Positions 27,299-38,095 of a DNA stretch of 64,000 bases are shown here, in pieces. Position numbers and translations under genes: made by a program. How positions within the stretch are numbered: the stretch's first letter is position 1; every line of letters begins with the position of its first letter. Where the stretch lies: the NCBI GenBank assembly GCA_002105175.1, contig MCGE01000006.1, forward strand, positions 124,001 through 188,000, written 5' to 3'. The DNA comes from Absidia repens (Eukaryota; Mucoromycota; Mucoromycetes; Mucorales; Cunninghamellaceae). The notes beneath the pieces are model-generated. The model did no database searches. It was not told where the DNA came from and was given only the letters and a program-made list of their open reading frames with translations.

Positions 27299-30200
27299 CT
27301 AGTTTCGTGCAATCAGATTGTCCAGGGATAAGTCATTCAAAGTGATGGTTTTCATAGTAAATCCATGATCTTCAAACCCTTTTTGTATATCGGCAGTTTT
27401 GGTAGGAGAGCTGACCACCATCACGTTGGAAGTTTCAGGTTTGAACATGTTGGCAAAGTACTTTTCAAGAACCCGATGAAGATCACCTACTGTCGTTTCC
27501 TATAATTATCATAGAATTATAATGGGAAAAAGCTACGGTTTAGCCATACGTTTGATTTCCACATTATTACAAGGAAAAAAAAAAGTATTCTTACCTGAAT
27601 GGATGATAAAAGATCACGGTTGTAAGAAGCTGGTACTTGACGTAAAACTTGGTTGACAAATGATTGTAAAGCGGCACGGTTCATTGTGTTTTCTCGAGCA
27701 ACCATGCTGTAAATAACCGCACTTTTCGCGCCATCCACTGCTGTTTGTTCTATTTCCATCTATACAAAAAAGGAAAACATTTAGTAACCAAATCAATTAG
27801 ATCCTTTTCTTTTATTCACCTCTTTGCTGATAAGTTGATCGATAACAATCTTGGCTTGTTCGAATGCTTTGAATGCATCAGGAGATTGATAAATTGTGAA
27901 TGTCAGTAACCCAGCTTCTGCATTGGCATCCAAGAAGCAAGAATACGCTAAGCCTTGACCACGGATCAATTTCCAAAAGTAACCTTCCATTGTATCCAAA
28001 AGTTCGATCATCACAAGTAAGGGTGCGATATCAGGATCATCAAATCGATGAGGACACTTCGCACTGTGTAAAGAGAAGGAGTTTTCAATGGACGGTAAAT
28101 TAACAACATAGGCCTAGATTAAAAAAAAAGAAAAAAAATTATGAGATGTGTTTGATATTTTTCGTTTATAGTGCACGTACAATTTGACCAGGCTGCAAGC
28201 CAGCAGCGCTAAGAGTATTACGAGACAATGGGACAGGAGCTAACGAATCGACCTAGATATAATAACAGTGGTAAAACATGAGTATTACCAACATAGGGAG
28301 GTTCACTACTGCATTTATTGTTACCTTTCCATGTGTGAAGTTCTTGAATGCAGAACGGGGCGTTTCCAAATTCAAAATATCACCAGTGACGTGTACGCGA
28401 ATATTGTTGGGATTGCATACTAATGTTATCGGGAAAAAAGGAATGGTAAGATTATAAACCTGGTGTCTCTGTTTTTCTTCATATCGCTTACAAGTTTGGC
28501 GGAATTCGTTCAAATCAGCTAACACAGTTGTTGGGTCAGTTTCCAGTTTTTGAACTATATCTTGCAGGAATGTTGATTGGAAAAGGACATTTCGAGCAGC
28601 ACTAGCAGATTTTGTGGCATCATATTGCAACGCTCGAAGAGAAGCATTCGCCATCTAGTTTCCAAAGCATATACATAAAAGGTTAAATTACACCGTCTCC
28701 TTCATTTCAGTAATCACCATCGTCCCATTTCTAATTCATCAGCTTACACCATGTCCATCGCGTTTCGCTTGCGGAATATCGTTTAATATTTGATTGGCCA
28801 CCACCTTCAATCTTTGTAAAAATAAAAAGCAATAATTTCCATTAGCACTATTTCAGTGGCTCCATCCCGTTTTTTCGCGCCGTTTTACCGTTCAGCAGTA
28901 AATTGAGTATTCCATAAGATATCCTGTAGCCACTGAACAGCTTTTTCGTATTTTGAAGCCTAGGAAAACCCCACCACCACCACCAAGAAAGTATAAGTAT
29001 ATAGACATAAAGAATTTTGTTCTCATATATACCTTTGCTTTTAATGTAAATACAGCAAGTTCACGGAAGCCGCTGGATGTACCAAGTGAGGCGTCATATT
29101 CAAGAGTATCTTCTCCAAGACCCTTGACTACATCTTCATAAGAGATTAGAGATCCATTTCGTTCTACAGGTAAGGAGAAAAGGGCCTTGAGGAATAATCG
29201 GGTGTAAGGGAGTAGGCGAGCAGGAATGGATGAAGTAGCAATGTGAGCAGCAATCTTGACAAATCGAGATCGGATATCTATGTATAATGAAGAGCATTTA
29301 TTGTCAATAAACTCGTCTCACTTTTTTCTTATTCGAAAAATTCACTTACGATCATATTGAATAAACAGTGGGACATCCGCACCAACATCCTTATTGACAT
29401 GAGTTTGCACAGCATTGGAACTGAGAAAAAAAAATGAGTATAAGGTCTAAAACACAATTATGACACCCTGATTTGCACATATTTTCTCCATAATCACTTA
29501 CACATCATCAGCAGCATTGTTTCGTGCAGAAATCACATTGATAAAGTTGATGGATGATACTGGTGGAATTTTAAAGCTTTCCAAAATTCCAGAAGGTAAA
29601 GGTTTGTCATTTGTAGCCATGGCATCTTCCAATTTCTTTTGCAGTTCTTCCAGTTTTTGTTCACCCAAGTCTTCGCATTGTTTTTCCACACGACTTTGCT
29701 CTTCCTCCGCCAGTTGTTCAGCAAATTCGGCAGAAGGTTTCCCAAGTAAGGTGACATGGGGTCTATTAAGATAATATCTAGCAGATATAATAGTAAACAT
29801 GATGAGCACCTAAATTAACACTTCAGTACTAATTCCGTTCTCCTTACTTCTGAATGACGTTTAACCAGTCAGATGCGGTGTATTCTTCCAATTTGGCCAG
29901 GTACTCATGATCTTTGACAGATTTCACAAGATCTTTGCCACCATCAGCACCATAAAGGAAATCTATTGAATAAATTGTTTTTGAGTTAGAAAAAAACGCT
30001 GCAGAATGTCAGATGGGAAAGAAAAAAAAAAGCAATCCTCTTACCATATATACAAATACCAGCAGTAGTATCATGAGCATCGGTCTCCGCATTGTCAAGA
30101 AGCTAAAGAGAAAATAGGAGGTAAGTCAGTTAAACCAAAGCATAGCTTATATATATATATATATATATATATATTACCTTTTGTAATTCCTTGTCAATAA

Positions 30201-30865
30201 CAGTGGCCATACGTTCCATATCAATATCTTGGTTTTCAATGAGGCTTCGAAGAGTGCCAAAAAAGTGTTCAGGTAGCTCCTCCATCTCTTCAATAGGTAC
30301 ACTTGAGGCAGTAAACATGAGAGTAGTCTTCAGATGATCCGTGACATGGAAGTCCACATCTATCAATAGGGATATCAGGGATAAGACACAATGACACTTG
30401 ACGCTCAACTTAACTTGATTTATATTACCTGTACATAAAGGATCCTCAATTTCTACAAATTCTTTTTGTAAGACAGAGACGGGTGAATCAGTGAGATAGA
30501 CATTCAGAACTTCCAAAGCTTTCAAGTTCAAATATTCCTAAAGTAAAAGAGTAATAATGTTAGTTATATATCCAAGAGCATACGAGGTATAACTAACATG
30601 ACATCTAGGGCCATTCCAAGCAAGCAAAACTGTTCCCATAGATTCGTCTTCATCAGGAAATAAGACGGTTTCTTCAATATCACCAGAAAGATCAGGGAAG
30701 ACCCCAGTTTTGAACCAAGGACGATCCATTTCAGGTAAAGGACCTTTGCTGGTGATATTTGCTTCAATAGGATCCAAAGCCTTCAGCAATTCCGATTCGT
30801 CAACCTTCCCGGTAATAATCAAGCACAAATTGTCAGGACGATAATATGACTGATGGTAACTACGG

Positions 30866-30901
<36 letters not shown>

Positions 30902-32120
30902 TATCAGATGATCACGCATATACATCGTTTCTCTTCTTTGTTACTCTTCCCTTCCCATCACTCTTGTACACACAGAATAGCTTACTTTTTTCAACCGATA
31001 ATTCACGAAGACATTCCATCAAACCCCCAGTTTCAGATCGGTAGCCGCAGTTTTCTGGGTACATAATTCGTTTCATCCGAAGGTGAAGTCGGTCGTCCCC
31101 TGTATTTTGACAGCCCTAAAAAGAACAGTGTGAGCGTTTGTTAATAAGCACATACCAGTAGTCCTGACATCATGTATCCATCCTTTACCTGCATCTCGCT
31201 ATAAACAACCTACAGTTAAACGATGTAAGTTAATAACATTCCATCCTTCCTGTTGTTGTTGATTTTGTTTCTTCTGATTTTTACCCCCGCATCTTCGCCT
31301 TTTCCATTGATATGATGCACTTCAGTGTAGCACCCAGTTTCGGTCAAAGTAGGGTAAAGGATATGGTCCACGTAGATTGGCAGCAAATCCAAAAATCCTT
31401 GGCTTCCAGCAGTCGTGATAGCTAATAATATAAATCACGAGATAACATGTTAGTGTCATTTTCAAACTTGTTTCTTAAAATACAATACTTACTATAGCAG
31501 GTGTGATCGACGTCTGTCCATGCGTTGGTTCCTTGGGCAATGGCACGGTTAGCAAGTGAGTCCAAAACGCCCTGTAATATGCACGTAAAAAACCATGGTC
31601 AGTAAAAAAAAAAATTACATATGCAATATCTATATTACCTTGTATGGATATTGTTCGCTTCCCAAAAACACCAAGCTAGAAACAAAACATCAAAATATCA
31701 GACCAAGTGAAGAGAAATAATCGTAAATAATGATAGAAATGCCGACTTACTGTTCCAAACAATGGAAGCCGCCTGAATCTTCGAAAGCTACATAAAAATG
31801 CAAAACCCGAGTAGCTCATTAGAATGACATGTCAACTCTTTGCTTCCATATATTCATTTACCTTCAGTAGCCAAAGTAAGATAACCATTAACAAGGGGGC
31901 CTATTTCAAACAAAAATGAGTTGGCATCAAGCAAAAAGCAGTATCAGATTCCCTTGTTCCATTGGATCTTACTGTCAATATCAACGTGCATTACTGTAAG
32001 ACCCGTTTTGTTGCTTTTGTATTTCGTGATGAGCATGGTTTGCTGTGGATCAGCATAAAGTTGGAACTCCTTTTTAATCGAAGTACCAGCTTCTGCTGTA
32101 GTTTTCACAAAGGATGACAT
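27299..32120 (-). CDS. M16 family zinc metallopeptidase (1025 aa, 24 exons), SDD3/mug138-like
   Basis: Start ATG at 32120 (MSSFVKTTAEAG), stop TAG at 27301-27299. The 24 exons sum to 3078 bp and every junction keeps frame; exons include 31751-31787, 31639-31675, a 21-bp microexon 31189-31209, 30598-30866, 29502-29777, 29033-29277, 27820-28113 and 27299-27499. The inverted zinc site HCLEH (HXXEH) is at residues 71-75, followed by LVFLGSEQYPYKG; the distal zinc ligand is probably Glu164 in GVVYSEMQ. The full two-half M16 architecture is present, with a second half near RPHVTLLGKPS and a C-terminal AYVVNLPS, YFWKLIRGQGLAYS region. Length and motifs fit the cytosolic M16C-like group of yeast SDD3 and fission yeast mug138 rather than mitochondrial processing peptidase. 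It has no obvious targeting peptide. Substrate unknown. Confidence 0.93.
30150..30174. repeat. (AT)n tract in an M16 gene intron
   Basis: About 12 AT dinucleotides starting four bases downstream of a 5' splice site (minus strand). A similar (AT)n tract lies in another intron of the gene at about 30871-30897. Confidence 0.9.
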
Positions 32121-32938
32121 GATGAAGGTTGCGAGATCTCTTTGTAGCAGAATCCACGAGAAGCAAAGAGAAAAGAGTGAAAAAAAAAGACGTGAAAAAA
32201 ATAAAAAAATAAAGCTGCGGATGTTAAAAACTGCTCGGCCAATGAAATGATTATATTTTCCGGGGTACATTGAAACTTTAGGAAATCGTGCTGCCTACCC
32301 ATTGAGGTATATCATGTGAAATAGCCTGTTGTTCAAAACAACAGATTATTTCTTTTACATCTTTTATCTTTATGCTCGATACTGCATTTTTATGTGAAAT
32401 GGCACAAGTCTTGGTCTCGATTTGATTCCTTACTACTGTTGCCATGTTGATCGGGGTGACTTTCCTTATTTGTGATTATTCTCTGTAACCTATCTATAGT
32501 GTATACCAGCGGATGATCGGCTATCATAGTTGTTATTCTCGGTTTTATTGCTGTTTATCTTTTGCTCATTCACATGATCATAAACATTGCTTGACCATTG
32601 TACGACCTTCGACGTCCGTAAATCCCCCATGACACATACCCGGACATAGCCCAAAGACTGAGTGGCAGATGTCACCCCCTTCCTGAGTAAAATAAAGATC
32701 GCATCATCAAATAAAAATGAAAACAAAAAAAAATACAGACACAAGCCATGATAAGAATATTTTTATTTTATTTGATATAAAGTCGTTGATATGTAGACGA
32801 GATAGTAGGTATATAAAATGCTGCATAAAAAATAAAAGAGAAGTTTGCTAAATAAAAAAGGGGGGATCGGAGGATAAATATGTATAACTAAAGAAAGTCA
32901 TCAAAACTAAACTAATAAAGTCAAGGGCAATATATTGA
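32121..32938. other. Spacer between two minus-strand genes
   Basis: Holds the promoter of the M16 gene near 32121-32300 and the 3' end of the next gene, with AATAAA on the minus strand at about 32767-32762. No further gene was seen. Confidence 0.5.
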
Positions 32939-34933
32939 TCATTCCAACAAGACTCTTGCGGTAAGCAACACCCGGTCATCTTCATCGATAAATAACGGAC
33001 TGATAACAAACTTGACTTTTCCCATCGTCGTCACTGAGTCGCTAGCATCGTCATTGGGTGTGCTGTGAGATGGCACCGACGTATCGTTACTAATGGTATA
33101 TCTTTCCAACTGGTCATCAGCCACCACCTTCGTCATAATATCTGCATCGAAGTCAATACCGGTTGTGATGGGCTGCACAATCACATCGGCATCGCCACCG
33201 TGAATTTCCAGAGATAGATTTCGGCACCAATGCAAGACATCCGACCAAGCATCGTGATCCACCTTGGGCGGCTGCCCAGCCTTTTGCATTTCCCGTTTGT
33301 TCAATACCTCCACCAGTTGTAGCGAGAGTTGTTCCTTCATGTGTTCCAGATATTCCTTGGTTGCTGGGTTCAAAGACAACGACTGCACCGTTTGTCGGCG
33401 GTACCATTTGGCAAAGCTGGAGCCCAGAGTCGATTGGAAACGCCGGAGTTGGTCGCGGTAAGCAGTGTTCAAAAGTTGCTGATTATCAGTTCCAAAAGGT
33501 AATGCCATAAGATATGCATCAGTGATCGCTGCGAAGAGATGTTGCTCCAATAATAGCTGCCAAGGCATATCTACTGTCGCCACGACAAATTGATGCACAC
33601 GAAGCGAGAGCTGAGAAAGGAGTTCCGTAATCGTGTGTGCGTAAACAATAGGCGTCGTCGTCTCAGTTGGGTCACTAAAACCAGCGCAGCTACTGCCCTC
33701 TTCCGAATGATGATGAGGATGGTGATGTTGATGCTGTTGTAACTGTTGTTCGAGTGTAGATTCGTGCTGCTGGCGTTCTTGTTCATGTTCTTGCTGTTGA
33801 CTCCCATCTGAACGGAGCTGGAGTTGTCGTCCATGTTGCTGATTGCTATCTTGTTGAATTTGGGAAACCTTGATCAAGTGTTGTTGTTCATCCGGCGTGA
33901 GCTGGCACAAGTTGATCGCCTTGTCGAATACTTTTTCAGTGCATTCAGTCAAAGATCGAAGGTTGTCAATCACTTTAGCTTGATGTTTTTGAGTGATACG
34001 CAGATTGTGGATTTGTGTTTGCAATATATCATTTTCCTCCAGGAGTTCGACGTAGGATTTTGCAACGGGCGTAAAGGAAGGCTGTGGTTGAGGGGGTGCG
34101 GCGATAGAATCATTGACAACGTCGTGATGTTGGCGTTGTCGTCTGTGATGCCGGCTACTTCGTTCTTGTTGTGATGGATGAGAATTTTGACCTTCACCAG
34201 TGATGCCTAGTCGTAAATGATCATGATTGCTGTTGTCGTCGTCATTGTCATTGCCACCTCTGCTTCCGGTCCCATGTCCAGAATCATTGTCTCCGCTATC
34301 GCTATCATCAAAGTCGGTTGCTGCTGATCGTGTGCCGTCATCCCCAAATTCTGCTGCATTGGATCGTGATTGTTTATCATCATCATCGCCGCCAGTAGTG
34401 ATGCTATTGTGGTCAGCCAAATCGCGTAAAGTTTCCAAAGCCAAAGGTTGGATCATGTGTTCATCTTTTTGAGAAACCAGGTCGCTATGATTTATAGAAC
34501 TCTGGCTAGCGTTAGTATCGTTGCTGTTGTTGTTGCCGTTGTTGTTGCTGTTGCTGTTGCTGTTACTATGGTTGTTGCCGTTGTTGTTATTGCTGCTGGT
34601 GTTGCTAATGGTGATGCAGTTATCCTTGCCAAGAGATGTGACCAGTATCCTACCGGAAAGGGAGTCATCATCATTGGAAACATTATGAATAGTATCCAAA
34701 GTTGTGGTGCTGCTAGAAGCAAGAGTAACCCCCTGCATACTGATAACTGATTCTTGGTCATCAATGGTGGCAGCTACACTCCAGCTATCGGTGTCGCGGT
34801 TTTTGAAGGTTTCCATAGCATCCAATAAATCAGTCTTGCGAAGGGAAGCATAGCGAGAAGGTAAACCATCAGAGTTGCCTTTATGTCGAAGAGAGTCTTT
34901 ATCACTTCCATCATGAGATGATACGGAGCTCAT
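32939..34933 (-). CDS. Hypothetical low-complexity coiled-coil protein (664 aa, single exon)
   Basis: Not recognised. One long intronless frame, unusual beside its intron-rich neighbours. Residues about 1-60 are Ser/Asp-rich (MSSVSSHDGSDKDS, RYASLRKTDLLDAMETF). Asn/Ser runs lie near 115-145 and Asp/Gly/Asn-rich segments near 185-250. A convincing coiled coil spans about 290-345 (YVELLEENDILQTQIHNLR, KVIDNLRSLTECTEKVFDK). Gln/His runs follow near 370-420, then a folded-looking region (LHQFV-like HQFVVATVDMPWQLLLEQHLF, WYRRQTVQSLSLNPATKEYL, WCRNLSLEIHGGDADVIVQP) and the C-terminus VKFVISPLFIDEDDRVLLTARVLLE-like. The folded C-terminal part makes a real gene likely despite the low complexity. Possibly a scaffold or signalling protein; this is a guess. 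It diverges from the hydrolase gene. Confidence 0.8.
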   Translation of the reverse strand: MSSVSSHDGSDKDSLRHKGNSDGLPSRYASLRKTDLLDAMETFKNRDTDSWSVAATIDDQESVISMQGVTLASSSTTTLDTIHNVSNDDDSLSGRILVTSLGKDNCITISNTSSNNNNGNNHSNSNSNSNNNGNNNSNDTNASQSSINHSDLVSQKDEHMIQPLALETLRDLADHNSITTGGDDDDKQSRSNAAEFGDDGTRSAATDFDDSDSGDNDSGHGTGSRGGNDNDDDNSNHDHLRLGITGEGQNSHPSQQERSSRHHRRQRQHHDVVNDSIAAPPQPQPSFTPVAKSYVELLEENDILQTQIHNLRITQKHQAKVIDNLRSLTECTEKVFDKAINLCQLTPDEQQHLIKVSQIQQDSNQQHGRQLQLRSDGSQQQEHEQERQQHESTLEQQLQQHQHHHPHHHSEEGSSCAGFSDPTETTTPIVYAHTITELLSQLSLRVHQFVVATVDMPWQLLLEQHLFAAITDAYLMALPFGTDNQQLLNTAYRDQLRRFQSTLGSSFAKWYRRQTVQSLSLNPATKEYLEHMKEQLSLQLVEVLNKREMQKAGQPPKVDHDAWSDVLHWCRNLSLEIHGGDADVIVQPITTGIDFDADIMTKVVADDQLERYTISNDTSVPSHSTPNDDASDSVTTMGKVKFVISPLFIDEDDRVLLTARVLLE

Positions 34934-35114
34934 TGTATTGAAGCCAAAAAATATAAAAAATAAAAAATAAAAAAAATAGAAAGAGAAAGAGAAGCTAGGA
35001 AATGGCCAGTGAGAGGGAGAAAAAAAAAAAGAAAAAAAAAAAAAAAGGCTCTATTATGTGTGACCCTGGCAGGATTCTTGTATTTTTCTTTTCCCTTTTA
35101 TCTTTCCAAGTTGG
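34934..35114. promoter_or_regulatory. Compact divergent promoter region
   Basis: Only 181 bp separate the start codons of the minus-strand 664-aa gene and the plus-strand hydrolase. The region has A-rich tracts (about 35019-35046) and a CTCTATTATGTGTGACCC stretch; no clear TATA box. A shared bidirectional promoter is inferred from the spacing. Confidence 0.5.
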
Positions 35115-36463
35115 ATGATGATACCTAGTTTGAGTTACTTGGCTTTCGCGTTTGTGCTAGTTATCTTTGGAACAAGAAACGGTCGAGCGCTATGTAAGTC
35201 GACACTTTCCCTACCTCATACTTTTTATACTAATATATATTTTCCTTCATAGTATTCGGTCATAGCTTGGAACTGATACGCAGTAGTGTCTTACACATAC
35301 CGTATCCATTGCGACGTCGCATGTTTGCTATTCTTCTTAACACACCTTTACCCTTCGCCAAACGGATACTTGACTTTGCCAGCAAACCACAAGGAAAGCA
35401 AAAAGGTTGGATTCACAACGTACAGAAGTCTGCTTTTACTGCTCATTGGATCGGTCCTGGGGTTGCCACTCTAACTTTGGATGCTATAGAAAATGCTGCT
35501 AGCGATCTAGATCTTATTATTATGTATTGTCATGGTAATAAGACGTAGAAAAGGTGCTCGGTGGCAACGGTTTCATCTGCTGGAAAGTACTCATTGTCTC
35601 TTCTTTATCCTTTGTATTTCGTTTTCTTTTTAGGTGGTGGATTTACGGTCGGGAACAGTACAATGTATATGCCATCATTTATGCTAATGGTTGATCGGAT
35701 GAGACAGCAACATGGAATCAATGCACGCATCCTTTCTGTGGAATATCCTTTGGCTCTTGAAAGTCCTTACCCTAAGGCACAAGAAGCATGCTTCAGCACT
35801 TATCAATACCTTGTCCATGAACTTTCCATCAGCCCTTCAAGAATTTTGCTAGGTAAAGGAAAATATTTCGATTGAAATTGTTGATTAATGCTAATCCGGC
35901 ATTCATCTTTACCAACCATAGCGGGCGATTCGGCTGGGGGCTGGCTAGTGATTACGACACTACTCACTTTGTTGGAACAACGGACACAACGACACCAAGA
36001 ATCTCTGCCACCTCTACCTTCTCCTGCAGGATGTGTCATGATTTCTCCTTGGGTTGCTCTTCATTCTGGATCACCAACTTATAAAAGCAATCTTGGTCAA
36101 GATGTAGTTACGCAATGGCAGCTGGACCGACATGTCTCTTACTACCTTCCTGATAGCAACAAATTGGACAGCGATCAGAGACACGAATTTCTCATGCGAC
36201 CCTCTTTGTCACCTGTCTATGCTACATTCACTGATATCTCTTGTCCTCTTTTGGTTACATACTCAGATTGCGAAGTCTTACAGTTCGATATCCTTCGCTT
36301 TATTGATAATCTTCGACGAGACAAGGTGAAAACGGATGTGTTATGTCGACCGGATCAATCTCATATCTGGGTCATCGAACCTTCGTTTGCTTCTACACCT
36401 GGCATCTGGAAAGAAGATCTAGAAAAAGTGGTTGACTGGATGGTGAAACGTGTTGCCAATTAG
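35115..36463 (+). CDS. HSL-type alpha/beta hydrolase (373 aa, 4 exons)
   Basis: Exons 35115-35193, 35253-35534, 35634-35852 and 35922-36463 (1122 bp). The N-terminus MMIPSLSYLAFAFVLVIFG is a hydrophobic signal anchor, so the enzyme is probably membrane-bound or in the secretory pathway. The oxyanion motif HGGG is at residues 120-123, and the nucleophile elbow GDSAGG at 195-200 gives Ser197. Asp309 in TYSDCE and His341 in DQSHIW complete a plausible triad. This pattern is that of the hormone-sensitive-lipase/acetyl-hydrolase family, which cleaves acyl or acetyl esters; the substrate cannot be read from the sequence. AATAAA follows at 36543. The first of two adjacent ATGs was used. Confidence 0.93.
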
Positions 36464-36542
36464 ATAGACATCCCCCCCCATTCTAGTTAGTCAATTTACC
36501 TGCCACATCTTGTTTTTATTATTATTTATTATGTACTATGAA

Positions 36543-36548
36543 AATAAA
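36543..36548 (+). terminator. Poly(A) signal of the hydrolase gene
   Basis: AATAAA 80 bp after the stop at 36463. Confidence 0.6.
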
Positions 36549-36559
36549 ATTATTTGTTT

Positions 36560-37053
36560 TTTTCTATAAACTTTCAAATTAGTGTCAGAATAGGCTATGT
36601 ATCTATTGGGCTTGATTGAATGAATACTCGGGTGTCATTTGAATGTGGGATAAATAAATATGCAGGGCTACTGGAATTTTCATCGTTAACACATTATAGT
36701 TTTATGATGGGCTTCAACCAGAGTTATTTAAAGATGTATGATAGGCTGCCTGAAAAAAGGTGCATTTCAATATTACTACAGTATAAGCTCACAATAGTGA
36801 TATAAACGGGAAAACAAATCGCAGCGTTATAGTGGGTAATATCGAAATTCTGATGTAACGCAGCCATGTATGTATCTCTGGAAAGACAGGCAGCAGGAGG
36901 CCAAAAAAATAATAATTCAACCCCCGCCCACAGGATTTTCTAGTTTTTACCTTCATTTCTTCGCTCTCTTTTCATTTCCTTTTTTTTTTTTTTTCTCTCT
37001 CTCTCTCTCTGCACAATTGTGACCTGCATAGGTTATAGTGATCTTTGAATAGT
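36560..37053. other. Intergenic spacer
   Basis: No supported gene. A T/C tract (36977-37010) directly precedes the family R copy, like the pyrimidine tracts upstream of other copies. Confidence 0.5.
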
Positions 37054-37930
37054 GCTAGGACTAGTTTAGAAAGGACTTCGGTTCAGGGGTTACAAGATGC
37101 ATGGGGAAACCCTTTCATTTTTGATCCAAGATTTTAACACAACCAGTAGTTGGCTTTTTAAAGCTTCCATTGAATTAGTTTAGTATTAGTTTATTCGTAG
37201 TATGCATCTACTTCTGAATAAAATATATCTTTTTTTACATACTTCAATCAAAATGTCGCATCAGTCATCAGTCATCAGTCTCTCTCTTTCTTGTACAATA
37301 GATTCTTTTTTACTATCGCTCCTTTTAGATTAGCGTTGACGGTTGTTACGATTCAATACAAGGTATCCATTTATGGTTTTTCTCATGTGGTATTGTATAC
37401 TAAATATCGTTTACAATTGTCTCTCGACCGTTGCATGCCGATCGTTTTTCAGATCTTCCAACAGCCTCATTCATGCTATTTCCATCTGATCCCTTTGTTA
37501 CCTAAACCCCTAGCACTTAGTTTTGTATCTACCATGTTCCTTCAAATAAAAATATATTCTTTATTAATCATCCTCTGATCCATTATATAATGAGCAGAGT
37601 CATTATTGTTGCTATTTTGCGGATACCCTATCAAACTCCTGCTTTCTAATTTATTCACCGTGGCTACTTGCCTCCCCCCCCCTCCTCCCGGGTCCCGGTG
37701 ACCAATGTATGATATGATACATAGTACAGGTATTAAAAGTATCCTCAATTAAGCCATTAGCGTACATAGTGGTGCTCTTTATGCCGTGACAAGCGTTAAT
37801 ATCGCCTAATAATTGTACGAGCCATTGCATTATAGTGACAGGGTCATGAATCTGATAAATTGTCAGTATGTGAAAGCCCTGGATGCCTTTTATGGACATA
37901 AATATGATATATTTCACACGTGTCCGCCCC
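37054..37930 (+). repeat. Family R unit C
   Basis: Core at 37054-37130 (GGACTAGTTTAGAAAGG, ATGCATGGGGAAACCC), then AGTTGGCTTTTTAAAGC, GAATAAAATATATC at about 37216, a GCGTTGACGGTTGTTACGAT module at about 37333, and CAAATAAAAATA at about 37543. The tail aligns with that of unit D at 59246-60230. A C-run (37675-37682) is included. Between hydrolase and separase genes. Confidence 0.75.
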
Positions 37931-38095
37931 CTCCCGCTCCAAGGCTTTAATCGTAGTCGCGAAGACCATTTAAATCCCGCTTTGTTAATTTTTTAAGCTT
38001 TTTGGCATCATTTTATGTCTATCCTTTATTTTATTTATTTATTATTTCGACGTACATATTAACTCGCCCATTCTTAATATTGAACGTGGATTTTG

